Of a stretch of 64,000 nucleotides of DNA, positions 55,491 through 63,881 are shown one piece after another. Location: contig NZ_JANHJR010000003.1 of NCBI RefSeq assembly GCF_024495425.1, forward strand, positions 496,001-560,000. The letters run 5' to 3'. The notes beneath the pieces were generated by a model. It made no database searches, had not been told where the DNA came from, and was given only the letters and a program-made list of their open reading frames with translations. The position numbers were made by a program, and so were the translations under genes. Within the stretch, counting starts at the first letter, position 1. Every line of letters starts with the position of its first letter. The DNA comes from Haloarchaeobius litoreus. Its GTDB lineage: Archaea; Halobacteriota; Halobacteria; Halobacteriales; Natrialbaceae.

Positions 55491-56057
55491 TCAGGGCCCG
55501 ACGTACTCCCAGGTCGAGCCGTCGTCGGAGGGGCCCTCGACGCCGGGCAGGCGGGCGAGTCGCGGGCGGAGGAACGCCCACCACGCCTCGGCCGTGTCGT
55601 AGCCGGCCTTGTGGCCGGGGTACACCTCGCGCTTGAACGCCCGGTCGCTGACGGTGCCCTCCTCGGCGAGGAACTCCCAGGCGCGTTCGAGCGCGTCGCG
55701 TCGCCAGTCCTGCATCATCTCGCTCACGCCCGGCACGTCGAGCTCGGCGATGGTGCGCTGGACGGCCGCGCGGCGGGCCGTCTCGGGGTCGATGCTGCCC
55801 CCCGGGTGCACGTCCGGTGAGAGATAGTACGCCGTGAGCGCGTCGTCGCCGTCGACCAGCGCGGCCGATTCGAGCTCGCCGGCGTCGACGAGCGCCGACA
55901 GCGTCGCTGCGGCGTGGTCCCGGGCCACGTCCAGCTCCCCGGCGACCCCCTCGGCCGTCCGTGGAGCGAGCGAGTCGAACGTCGCGAGGACGACCGCACG
56001 GGGCGGGGCCTCACCGGGCGGTTCCTCGTCCCCGTGACGCTCGGGCTCCTGTACCAT
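55491..56057 (-). CDS. wHTH-containing protein, haloarchaeal
   Basis: 188 residues. The N-terminal half holds a likely winged helix (VVLATFDSLAPRTAEGVAGE, ARDHAAATLSALVDAGELES). The C-terminal ~90 residues (IAELDVPGVSEMMQDWRRDALERAWEF, EVYPGHKAGYDTAEAWWAFLRP) form a separate helical domain with no family I recognise. It may be a regulator. It is divergent from the phosphodiesterase. Confidence 0.7.
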   Translation of the reverse strand: MVQEPERHGDEEPPGEAPPRAVVLATFDSLAPRTAEGVAGELDVARDHAAATLSALVDAGELESAALVDGDDALTAYYLSPDVHPGGSIDPETARRAAVQRTIAELDVPGVSEMMQDWRRDALERAWEFLAEEGTVSDRAFKREVYPGHKAGYDTAEAWWAFLRPRLARLPGVEGPSDDGSTWEYVGP

Positions 56058-56137
56058 GGCTCACCGTTGCACCGGCGGGACCAAAGTGGTTTCTGTCGAA
56101 CGAAACGCACGTCACCCCCGCGCACCTACGGCTCGGC

Positions 56138-56668
56138 ATGCTCGTCGTCGTCTCCGATACGCACTCCCACACGGGCCACGCGCTGACCGGCCGGACCCGC
56201 GAGGCCGTCGAGAACGCCGACCTCGTCGTCCACGCGGGCGACTTCGTCTCGCCCGACGTGCTCGACGCGTTCTACGAGGTCGCCCCGGAGCTCCGGGCCG
56301 TCCACGGCAACGCCGACGCCCCAGCGGTCATCGAGCGGCTCCCGACCGCCCGCGTCGTCGACTACGAAGGCGTCCGCATCGCGGTGACACACCGCCGCAG
56401 CGGCGGCGCGACCGGCCTGCGGATGTTCGGTCGCGAGAAGGGCGCGGACCTCGTCGTCTCCGGGCACACGCACCGGCCGACCGTCGTCGAGACGGACGAC
56501 GTGACCCTGCTGAACCCCGGCAGTCACGCCCAGCCGCGCGGGAACCGGCCCGGGCACGCCGAGCTCGAACCGACCGACGGCGGTCTCTCGGGTCGGATCG
56601 TCCAGCCCGACGGCACGCTCATCGAGGAGTTCTCGGTGCCGGCGGGCGGTCGCGACGCACAGGACTGA
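56138..56668 (+). CDS. YfcE-type metallophosphodiesterase
   Basis: 176 residues, calcineurin-like fold of the MJ0936/YfcE group. Metal ligands are VVSDTHSH, HAGDFV, VHGNAD, VTHRR and SGHTHRP. It hydrolyses phosphodiesters; the physiological substrate is unknown. The ATG at 56138 begins MLVVVSDTH. Confidence 0.92.
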   Translation: MLVVVSDTHSHTGHALTGRTREAVENADLVVHAGDFVSPDVLDAFYEVAPELRAVHGNADAPAVIERLPTARVVDYEGVRIAVTHRRSGGATGLRMFGREKGADLVVSGHTHRPTVVETDDVTLLNPGSHAQPRGNRPGHAELEPTDGGLSGRIVQPDGTLIEEFSVPAGGRDAQD

Positions 56669-56848
56669 GCGTCGGTCGCCAGAGCGATGCGCAGTCGTCG
56701 CTGAGCGCGAATCCAGCGTGATGCGGGCAAAAGCGGGGACGGCTGCCGGCGCGTCGGTCGTGGGCCGACGTGCCCCAGGGCCGTGTGTCATGACAGCGGA
56801 GGGCCGAAGCCCCGGGGTCCACATCCACCGACAGGCTACGTATCAAAA

Positions 56849-56864
56849 GAGCTACTGATAGCTC
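56849..56864 (-). terminator. Hairpin with T-run after the wHTH gene
   Basis: GAGCTA-CTGA-TAGCTC is a perfect 6-bp stem. On the minus strand it is followed by TTTTGATA, 16 bp past the stop of the membrane-anchored regulator gene; an intrinsic terminator is likely. Confidence 0.5.
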
Positions 56865-56879
56865 AAACCCGCGTTTCAC

Positions 56880-57602
56880 CTACCGGTTCGCCGTGTACCA
56901 GTAGGCGAAGCCCGCGGCGAGGATGACCGTCCCGCCAAGCAGGAACGCCAGTCCGGGTGAGACCGTCGCGCCCGCCGTGTCGGCCACGACGCGTGTCACC
57001 GTCGTCGTCGTCTCGACGGCCGTGGTTGTCGCCGTATCGTTCGGGTTGCTCGCGACCGTCTCGGTCCCCTCGGGAGGGAGCGGAACCCCGTCGGGAGGCG
57101 TCCCACCGCCGCCGAAGTCGAAGAACGAGCCGAGTCCGCCACCGAGCGTCTGCTGGACGAACAGCGACCCCACCGCGAGGAGCCCGAAGGCACCGAGCAG
57201 ACGGGAGATCGCCGCCTTCAGCCCGGTCGACTGCTCCGAACCGCCGGCGAAGACGACGAGCGGCTGGTCGGCCGGCGCGTACACCTTCATCTCCCGTCCC
57301 TTCGCGGAGTACGCCGTGTCGACGACCTCGATGATGTCGGCGTCCTTCAGCTTCTCCAGGTGGTACTGCGTGTTCTGGAGGGAGGTGTCGACCGCGTCGG
57401 CGAGCTGGGATGGTGTCGCCGGTTCGTCGTGGAGTGCAGTCAGCACCTCACGCGCCGTCGACGAGGAGAGAGCCCCGATGAGGTCGTCGGCGTCGTCGCT
57501 GTCGAGTCCGATGACGCGCGGCTCCGCGTCGTCGGCGGCCGACGTATCCGGAGAGGAGGGCAACAGGTCCGCCATATCGTAGGGATGGGCATCGTCGAAC
57601 AT
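56880..57602 (-). CDS. Membrane-anchored ArsR-like wHTH regulator
   Basis: 240 residues. Residues ~35-110 are a winged HTH (LIGALSSSTAREVLTALHDEPA, TPSQLADAVDTSLQNTQYHLEKLKDADIIEVVD). Then a hydrophobic helix (~140-160, LLGAFGLLAVGSLFVQQTL), a Gly/Pro/Thr-rich extracellular stretch (~165-210) and a second helix SPGLAFLLGGTVILAAGFAYW at the C-terminus. DNA-binding at the membrane suggests signal-dependent control. Start 57602 or ATG 57575: an AGATATAC box at ~57611-57618 fits 57575 better. Confidence 0.82.
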   Translation of the reverse strand: MFDDAHPYDMADLLPSSPDTSAADDAEPRVIGLDSDDADDLIGALSSSTAREVLTALHDEPATPSQLADAVDTSLQNTQYHLEKLKDADIIEVVDTAYSAKGREMKVYAPADQPLVVFAGGSEQSTGLKAAISRLLGAFGLLAVGSLFVQQTLGGGLGSFFDFGGGGTPPDGVPLPPEGTETVASNPNDTATTTAVETTTTVTRVVADTAGATVSPGLAFLLGGTVILAAGFAYWYTANR

Positions 57603-57772
57603 GAACGTTTGTATATCTTCGACAACTCTTTGTGCCTCCAGAATCGCAAGACTGCGCCGGGGTGGCTCGCGAGTAACGACGCGCTACCAGCAGTGATTTC
57701 CGAGCGCGGTGGTACCGGCAGCGAGCGCGCCTCAGCCGCCGGTTCCCGCCGTGAGGGAGGGGCCGGGAACGT

Positions 57773-57790
57773 CGAAACGCATTTGTTTCG
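57773..57790 (+). promoter_or_regulatory. Dyad overlapping the promoter of the 54-aa membrane protein
   Basis: CGAAACGCATTTGTTTCG, a 6-bp inverted repeat (CGAAAC/GTTTCG) around the TATA-like CATTTGT about 27 bp before the ATG at 57810, followed by another CGAAAC at 57796-57801. It may be an operator. Confidence 0.4.
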
Positions 57791-57809
57791 AGCCGCGAAA
57801 CGAGTAACC

Positions 57810-57974
57810 ATGCAGACACCCGTCCCCGCACAGGTCAGCGGCTTCTTCGACGACCCGTTCACGCTGTTCGTCGTCGTCGTGCTGCTCGCGCTCATCTTCT
57901 TCTTCTACCTGCTGTTCCGGCGCACCCTCCTCGGCTTCAAGGAGGGCATGGAGAAGGGCTCCGGGAAGAACTAG
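57810..57974 (+). CDS. Small single-helix membrane protein
   Basis: 54 residues: MQTPVPAQVSGFFDDPF, one helix TLFVVVVLLALIFFFYLLF and a basic/cytoplasmic RRTLLGFKEGMEKG. No known function; such proteins are widespread in haloarchaea. The stop overlaps that of the convergent threonine aldolase gene in CTAG. Confidence 0.75.
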   Translation: MQTPVPAQVSGFFDDPFTLFVVVVLLALIFFFYLLFRRTLLGFKEGMEKGSGKN

Positions 57975-58987
57975 AGCACCGACGCGACCCGTTCGACCGC
58001 CCTCTCCACGGCCGCCTCGTCCACGTCCCAGTGCGTACAGAACCGGACGACGTACTCGCCGAACGCCGAGCCCAGCACGTCCTCGTCCCCACAGCGGTCG
58101 AGGAACGCCTCCGCGGTCAGGCCGCTCTCCGTCGTGTCCACGAGCACGATGTTCGTGTCCGGCTCGGCCGCCGACAGCCCGTCGAGCGCGTCCAGTCCCG
58201 CCGCCAGCGTCCGCGCGTTCTCGTGGTCCTCGGCCAGCCGCTCGACGTTCCCGAGCGCCTGCAGCCCCGGCCCTGCGATGATGCCCGCCTGTCGCATCCC
58301 GCCGCCGAACAGCTTCCGGTTCCGCCGTGCCCGCTCGATGAACTCGGCCGAGCCCGCGAGGATGGAGCCGACCGGCGCACCGAGTCCCTTCGAGAGACAG
58401 AACATCACCGAATCGACGGGGTCGGTCAGGTCGCTCGCCGGCACGCCGAGGGAGACGGCCGCGTTGAACACCCGCGCGCCGTCGAGGTGCACCGGCACGT
58501 CGAGGTCGTGTGCGGCCGACGCCGCCGCCGCGATCTCCTCGGCCGTGATGGCCACCCCACCCTTCGAGTTGTGCGTGTTCTCCAGCGTCAGGAGTCCGGT
58601 CCCTGGTCGGTGGAGGTCCTCCGCGACGTAGCCCTCGCGCACCTGCTCGGGCGTCGGCACGCCGCGCTCGCCGCCGTCGAAGGTGCGAACCTGCAGCGAG
58701 GAGAGCTGCGCCATCCCACCGAGCTCCCACTTCACGACGTGGCTCTCGCGCCCCGAGAGCACCTCCTGCCCGCGGTCGGTGTGCGTGCGCACCGCGACCT
58801 GGTTGCCCATCGTCCCCGTGGGGACGAACAGCGCGTCCTCCATGCCCACGAGGTCCGCCGCCTCGGCTTCGAGCTCGTTCACCGTCGGGTCCTCCTCGTA
58901 CACGTCGTCGCCGACGGGGGCCGTCGCGGCCGCCTCGCGCATCGCCTCGTCCGGCTTCGTGACCGTGTCGCTGCGTAGGTCGATCAT
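57971..58987 (-). CDS. Low-specificity L-threonine aldolase
   Basis: A 338-residue PLP enzyme. It splits threonine (or allo-threonine) to glycine and acetaldehyde. MIDLRSDTVTKPDEAMREA, HLDGARVFNAAVSLG and the PLP lysine in MFCLSKGLGAPVGS are signatures. GCTATTTCC lies about 27 bp before the ATG. Confidence 0.93.
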   Translation of the reverse strand: MIDLRSDTVTKPDEAMREAAATAPVGDDVYEEDPTVNELEAEAADLVGMEDALFVPTGTMGNQVAVRTHTDRGQEVLSGRESHVVKWELGGMAQLSSLQVRTFDGGERGVPTPEQVREGYVAEDLHRPGTGLLTLENTHNSKGGVAITAEEIAAAASAAHDLDVPVHLDGARVFNAAVSLGVPASDLTDPVDSVMFCLSKGLGAPVGSILAGSAEFIERARRNRKLFGGGMRQAGIIAGPGLQALGNVERLAEDHENARTLAAGLDALDGLSAAEPDTNIVLVDTTESGLTAEAFLDRCGDEDVLGSAFGEYVVRFCTHWDVDEAAVERAVERVASVL

Positions 58988-59113
58988 CGTGTCGTGGTTG
59001 TGCGGACGGGTGGAAATAGCTCGCGGTCCGGCCGTGTGAGCGACCTGTGTCCCCCACCAACCATGAGAAGCATTGACATACAGCTTAAGATTCTGGACGT
59101 CGTCTCTTCGCAC

Positions 59114-59413
59114 ATGAGCCAGCAAGACGAGAAGCCACGCATCAGCTTCGGCGCGGGCATCTACACCGAGGACGGCACGAAGGTCGGGCACGTCCGCGGC
59201 TTCGACGAACACGGCTTCCAGGTGACCGCGGAGGACGGCATCGAGGGGCTGAGCATCGAGCACCACCGCGCCGGCCACGAGTTCGGCGAGGGCGAGCTGA
59301 TGTGGCGCTGCTGGGAGTGCGGCGAGATGGGCAAGCTCGACAGCGACATCCCCGACGAGTGCCCGAACTGCGGCACCGAGAAGGAGGACATCTACTACTG
59401 GACCGAGGACTGA
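59114..59413 (+). CDS. Rubredoxin-like zinc-ribbon protein
   Basis: 99 residues. The N-terminal half is beta-rich (FGAGIYTEDGTKVGHVRGF). The C-terminal half has CWECGEMG and CPNCGTEKED, four cysteines spaced like a zinc ribbon or rubredoxin. It recalls haloarchaeal proteins named rubredoxin-like. GCTTAAGATTC precedes the ATG by about 27 bp. Function unknown. Confidence 0.78.
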   Translation: MSQQDEKPRISFGAGIYTEDGTKVGHVRGFDEHGFQVTAEDGIEGLSIEHHRAGHEFGEGELMWRCWECGEMGKLDSDIPDECPNCGTEKEDIYYWTED

Positions 59414-59452
59414 CCGGCACGCTTTTTCTCCGTCGCCCGCCCACGTCGAGCC

Positions 59453-60367
59453 ATGCGAATCGTCGTCTACGGCGCGGGCAGTCTCGGTAGCCTCCTCGGC
59501 GGCCTCCTCCAGACCGGTGGACACGACGTGGTCCTCGTCGGCCGGGACCCCCACGTCACCACCGTCCGGTCGGATGGCCTCCGGGTCGAGACCCCCGACG
59601 GGACGGAGACCGTCCACCCCGACGCGACGACCGACGGAGCCGACCTGACAGCCGAGCTCGCACTCGTGACGGTGAAGGCGTTCGACACCGACACTGCCGC
59701 GGCCGACCTCGCCACGGGCACCTTCGACGCGGTCTGCTCGCTCCAGAACGGGATGGGCAACGAGGCGACGCTCGCAGCCGAGGTCGACTGCCCGGTCTAC
59801 GCCGGCACGGTCACCTACGGGGCCATCCTCCACAAGGCCGGCCGCGTCGAGTGCACGGGCGTCGGCGAGGTCGTCGTCGGCTCCCCCGAGGGCGGTGCGG
59901 GGCCGGTCGACGACCTGCTCGAACGCGCGCTCGTCGGGGGGAACCTCGCCGCCGCGGTCGTCGACGACATGCCACGCCGGCTCTGGGAGAAGCTCGCGGT
60001 CAACGCCGGCATCAACACCGTCACCGCACTCACCCGGAGCGAGAACGGTGCCCTCCTCGACGGCACCGCCAGCGGGCTCGCGCGCGACGCCGCCCGCGAG
60101 ACCGCCCGCGTCGCCCGCGGTCACGACGTGTCCCTGTCGAACCGCGAGGCCGTCGCCGCGGTCGAGTCCGTCGCCGAGACCACCGCCGCGAACACCTCCT
60201 CGATGCTGCAGGACGTCGAATCGGGCCGCCGGACCGAGGTCGACGCCATCACCGGCTACGTCGTCGACCGCGCCGGCGAGATCCGGGACGCCGACGTTGC
60301 CGTTCCCGTTTGCGAGACGACGACCCGGCTTCTCAGGGCGTGGGAGGAGGCGCGGGGCCTCAGGTGA
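59453..60367 (+). CDS. panE: 2-dehydropantoate 2-reductase (ketopantoate reductase)
   Basis: 304 residues. MRIVVYGAGSLGSLLGGLL is the NADP-binding motif; the catalytic lysine is in LVTVKAFDT and LWEKLAVNAGINTVTAL is the family block. It reduces ketopantoate to pantoate for pantothenate/CoA. GCTTTTTCTCC precedes the ATG by about 28 bp. Confidence 0.9.
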   Translation: MRIVVYGAGSLGSLLGGLLQTGGHDVVLVGRDPHVTTVRSDGLRVETPDGTETVHPDATTDGADLTAELALVTVKAFDTDTAAADLATGTFDAVCSLQNGMGNEATLAAEVDCPVYAGTVTYGAILHKAGRVECTGVGEVVVGSPEGGAGPVDDLLERALVGGNLAAAVVDDMPRRLWEKLAVNAGINTVTALTRSENGALLDGTASGLARDAARETARVARGHDVSLSNREAVAAVESVAETTAANTSSMLQDVESGRRTEVDAITGYVVDRAGEIRDADVAVPVCETTTRLLRAWEEARGLR

Positions 60368-60518
60368 GTGGCCCGGGCGAGACCCGGGTGCAGGTACCCT
60401 CGTCGCTGGAACACCTGGTAGATAGCTATGCGTATCGGTCAGAGGGAAGTGTCCACGATGCGTCTCGTGCTCCCGTAGGCGAACCTTATTGACCGCAAGC
60501 GGGCAAGTGCCGGTATCG

Positions 60519-60839
60519 ATGTACCTGGTTACGTTCCGCCTCGATCCAGGGGAGTACGACGCGGAGTTCCACGAACTGAACGATGCGATACAGGCGGTTG
60601 CCGAGGACACGGAGGGATACCTGGGCAAGCGGACGTGGCATGCCCCGGAGAGCGAGGAGGTTCTCGTCGTGTACTACTGGGAGTCGTTGGACGGGCTCGA
60701 GTCGTTCGGAGCAGATGCTACCCACGAACGGGCGAAGCAACGGTGGACAGAGTGGTACGATGCGTACGAGGTCACTGTCACAGAGGTCCTCGAAGCGTAC
60801 GGGAGTGGGTTCGGTGACGACGCAGATCCACCCGCGTAG
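60519..60839 (+). CDS. ABM-like dimeric alpha/beta-barrel protein
   Basis: 106 residues, MYLVTFRLDPGEYDAEFHEL then VYYWESLDGLESFGADA. The pattern fits an antibiotic-biosynthesis-monooxygenase/EthD-type ferredoxin-like fold. Its substrate is unknown. CCTTATTGA lies about 30 bp before the ATG and excludes a start at 60489. Confidence 0.7.
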   Translation: MYLVTFRLDPGEYDAEFHELNDAIQAVAEDTEGYLGKRTWHAPESEEVLVVYYWESLDGLESFGADATHERAKQRWTEWYDAYEVTVTEVLEAYGSGFGDDADPPA

Positions 60840-60890
60840 GAACCCACGGTCTCGTTCGGGTCGTAGGCACACTCTCTCTACGTACCGAAT

Positions 60891-61928
60891 TCACACCCGC
60901 GCGGTCACCCACAGCGCCGCGATACCACCGACCACCAGCGCGAACACGAAGCTCTCCAGGCGGTAGAGCGTCGTCACCGCGAACGCCGTGTCCGCCGGGA
61001 GCCGCCCGATCTCGACGAGCAGGCCCGTGAGCGCGCCCTCGACCGCGCCCAGCCCGCCCGGCGTCGGCACCAGGCCAGCGATGGTGCTCGCCGGGACGAT
61101 GAAGAAGACGAGCAGCAGTCGCATGCTCGCGTCGACCGCCCGGAGCGCGGCGACCATCGGGAGCGTGAAGAACAGCCAGCCGACGTAGGAGTAGCCGAGC
61201 GCCCGGGCGAGCTCCCGGGGCTCGCTGGCGATGTCCTCGACGGAGCCGTAGAACCGCTCGATACGCTCGCGGGTGCCGTCGACGCTCACCCGGCTGGTGA
61301 CGCGGGCGACGGGTCGGACGAGCCTGACGACGAGCCCCTCGACGGCCCAGCGGTGCCGCCAGCCGAACCAGACGAGGAGGGGGATGCTCACCGCGAGCAG
61401 CCCCAGCACGAGCACGAGGTTCCCGACGGTCTCGGTGTCGCCGAGCGAGGTCTGGACCACGAGGTACGCCGTCCCGACCGCCGCGAAGTTGAAGAACGGG
61501 AGCAGGTTGAGCAGGTCGGCGGTGACGACGCTCGCGAGGCTCTGCTCGTAGTCCGCGTCGGTGTCCCGCGAGAGCACGTAGGCGATGAACGGCTCGCCCC
61601 CGGCCTGCCCGAACGGGGTGACGTAGTTCGCGAACGTCGCGGCGAAGTAGGTGACCACGAGCTTCCGGTACGGGACCTCGACGCCGCCGACGGCGAGGAC
61701 GATCTGCCACGCACGTCCCCACGCCGCCAGACACAGGAACGTCGAGAGACAGCCGGCGGCGACCCAGACGGGGTCGGCCCGCGCGAGCTGGTCGAGGGTG
61801 CGCTCCCAGCCGACCGCGGTCCCGAGGAGGTAGACGAGCAGCAGCGAGATGGCAAAGCCCACCCCCATCTTCGCGAGCGTCCTGCGACCGAACAGGTCCC
61901 CGAACGCCCCACCAGATGTCCCGCTCAC
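60891..61928 (-). CDS. Lysylphosphatidylglycerol synthase TM-like/flippase-like protein
   Basis: 345 residues with about eight helices (UPF0104/LPG_synthase_TM family). The family block VPTPGGLGAVEGALTGLL and FGQAGGEPFIAYVL are clear. Members include AglD-type and flippase-like proteins involved in moving or modifying lipid-linked molecules. The GTG is one base after the sulfatase-fold stop, so the two genes form an operon. The C-terminal aminoacyltransferase domain of MprF is absent. Confidence 0.87.
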   Translation of the reverse strand: MSGTSGGAFGDLFGRRTLAKMGVGFAISLLLVYLLGTAVGWERTLDQLARADPVWVAAGCLSTFLCLAAWGRAWQIVLAVGGVEVPYRKLVVTYFAATFANYVTPFGQAGGEPFIAYVLSRDTDADYEQSLASVVTADLLNLLPFFNFAAVGTAYLVVQTSLGDTETVGNLVLVLGLLAVSIPLLVWFGWRHRWAVEGLVVRLVRPVARVTSRVSVDGTRERIERFYGSVEDIASEPRELARALGYSYVGWLFFTLPMVAALRAVDASMRLLLVFFIVPASTIAGLVPTPGGLGAVEGALTGLLVEIGRLPADTAFAVTTLYRLESFVFALVVGGIAALWVTARV

Positions 61929-61929
61929 A

Positions 61930-63432
61930 CTACTCCATGTACCCGAGGTCCTGTAACCGTTCCTTCGCGGTGTCGCTCATCTCGTCGAGCTCGCCGTCGC
62001 TCGCGTCGGTCGAGGGGCCGCCGTCCCACTCGTCGGCGACGCGCTCCTCGAACGCGTCGAGGGCGGACTCGACCTCCGCCTCGACGGGGTCCCCCTCGCC
62101 GAGCCGGTCGTCGGTCTCGCCGGGGTCCTCGTCGACGCGGTAGAACTCGTCGGGGATGCGCTCGTTCCGGATGTACTTGCCGTCCGTGCGGCGGGCGGCG
62201 CGCATCCGGGAGTAGAACCGGGAGTCCTCGTCCAGCTCGATGCCGGCGTCGGCCGCCTTCCCCTCCAGCTGCTTGAGCTCGACGACCGGCCGGGAGTACT
62301 CCACGAAGGCGTACTCGCCACCCTCGCGGTCGCCGTGTGCGTCGTCGAGCAGCGACCGCGTGGGGTCGAGGTCGACGCCGTCGCCGCCCGCGTTCTCGAC
62401 GTCCGCGTGGTCGAGCACGGTGTGGTAGAGGTCGAGCAGCTCGAACTGCCGGTCGTAGCGGCCCGGGTCGAGGTCGGGGTGCTTGACCATGCAGGGGACG
62501 TTCACGAGCGGGTCGTAGATGCAGAACTCGTGGCCGTAGAGGCCGTGCTCGCCGAACAGCTCGCCGTGGTCCGCACAGACGACGACGAGCGTGTCCTCCC
62601 AGAGCCCATCGGCCTGCAGCCAGTCGAACAGCCGGGTGAGCTCCGCGTCGATGTGGCGAATCTCGGCGTCGTACAGGCCCTGGATGTCCGCCCACTCGTC
62701 GGCGTCGATGTCGCGCGCCCCGGAGTTGTACTCCTTCGAGTTCTGGCACACCGCCGTCGAATCGACGCCGGGGGCGAACTCCGCGCGGTACTCCTCGGGC
62801 GGGTGGTACGGCAGGTGGGCGTCCATCAGGTTGATGAACTGGAACCAGTTCTCGCCGTCGGCCTCGGCCTCGGCGACGAACTCCTGCGTGCGGTCGACGA
62901 CCTGCGGGGTCTTCGAGTCCGCGCCCTCGCCCGAGGCGGTGTACTCGTGGATGGTGTTGCCGACCGAGACCATCCAGTCGGCGACCCGCCGCAGGGTCGG
63001 GCTGTCGTTCATCGCCTTCCAGGCACGGGCGATGGGGCCGGAGAGGAACTCGCCGGGCATCACCTCGAAGAAGTTGTCCTGGTCGTCGAAGCCGTCGGTG
63101 AGGTGGGTGTAGGGCGTGATCCACGCGTTCGAGGAGTAACACGCCGTCCGGTGGGTATCCGAGAGCGTCTCCGCGAGCGTCGTCGCACCCTCCAGATACG
63201 GGTTCTCCTGACTCGCCCCGTGCTGGCTCGGGTACAGCCCGGTGAACAGCGAGGCGTGGACCGGCAGCGTCCACGGTGCCTGCGCGACGGCACCCTCGTA
63301 GACGGCCGCCTCCGACGCGAACGCCTCCAGACCGGGCGTCGTCGGGCGGTCGTACCCGTAGACGGACAGGTGGTCCTTCCGGACCGTGTCCATCACGACG
63401 AAGAGGACGTTCTGCCCGGCTGTGGGGTTCAT
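61930..63432 (-). CDS. Sulfatase-fold (alkaline phosphatase superfamily) hydrolase
   Basis: 500 residues. The metal sites are MDTVRKDHLS and CADHGELFGEHGLYGHEF. The nucleophile position is in PWTLPVHASLFTGLYPSQHG: where sulfatases carry C/S-x-P-x-R, this has T-L-P-V-H, so formylglycine is not possible and threonine is the likely nucleophile, as in phosphotransferases such as LtaS. No signal peptide is visible. I used the ATG at 63432; a TCTTAATCC box is about 27 bp upstream. It is transcribed with the flippase-like gene. Confidence 0.88.
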   Translation of the reverse strand: MNPTAGQNVLFVVMDTVRKDHLSVYGYDRPTTPGLEAFASEAAVYEGAVAQAPWTLPVHASLFTGLYPSQHGASQENPYLEGATTLAETLSDTHRTACYSSNAWITPYTHLTDGFDDQDNFFEVMPGEFLSGPIARAWKAMNDSPTLRRVADWMVSVGNTIHEYTASGEGADSKTPQVVDRTQEFVAEAEADGENWFQFINLMDAHLPYHPPEEYRAEFAPGVDSTAVCQNSKEYNSGARDIDADEWADIQGLYDAEIRHIDAELTRLFDWLQADGLWEDTLVVVCADHGELFGEHGLYGHEFCIYDPLVNVPCMVKHPDLDPGRYDRQFELLDLYHTVLDHADVENAGGDGVDLDPTRSLLDDAHGDREGGEYAFVEYSRPVVELKQLEGKAADAGIELDEDSRFYSRMRAARRTDGKYIRNERIPDEFYRVDEDPGETDDRLGEGDPVEAEVESALDAFEERVADEWDGGPSTDASDGELDEMSDTAKERLQDLGYME

Positions 63433-63512
63433 ACTCGGCTTCGAGGGCACGGAGGATTAAGAACTGTTGTTTTCCGTGGACCGACCGTCACGTCAGCACG
63501 ATTTAAATGGCT

Positions 63513-63881
63513 TCAGAACGGGGCCTGCGGACCTTCGTCCTCCTCGCCGTCGTCGTCGTCGACGGTCTCGCCGGGGAACGAGGGGGACATGCCACCACCG
63601 CCGCCGCCGTGGCCGCCGCCGTCCATGCCGGTGTCGGCGTGGACCTGCTCGATCTCGGGTATCTCCTTGACCATGCGGCTCTTGATCGCCTGTATGGTCA
63701 TCGGGGAGATACCGCAGCCGGAGCAGGCACCGCCCAGCAGGATGGTGACCTCGCCGGTCTCCCGGTCGAGGTCCTGGATGGCCGCACTGCCGCCGTGCAT
63801 CTGGATCTGCGGGAAGTTGCGACGGAGGAAGTTCGTGACGCGCTCCTCCAGGTCGTCGCCGCCCTGTGTCTCGGTGCTCAT
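63513..63881 (-). CDS. NifU C-terminal domain Fe-S scaffold protein
   Basis: 122 residues. The Nfu domain is residues ~8-85 (LEERVTNFLRRNFPQIQMHGG, GACSGCGISPMTIQ with the CxxC cluster-binding pair). A Gly-rich linker and an acidic tail (VDDDDGEEDEG) follow. Nfu proteins deliver Fe-S clusters. 63882-64000 holds no supportable gene. Confidence 0.92.
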   Translation of the reverse strand: MSTETQGGDDLEERVTNFLRRNFPQIQMHGGSAAIQDLDRETGEVTILLGGACSGCGISPMTIQAIKSRMVKEIPEIEQVHADTGMDGGGHGGGGGGMSPSFPGETVDDDDGEEDEGPQAPF

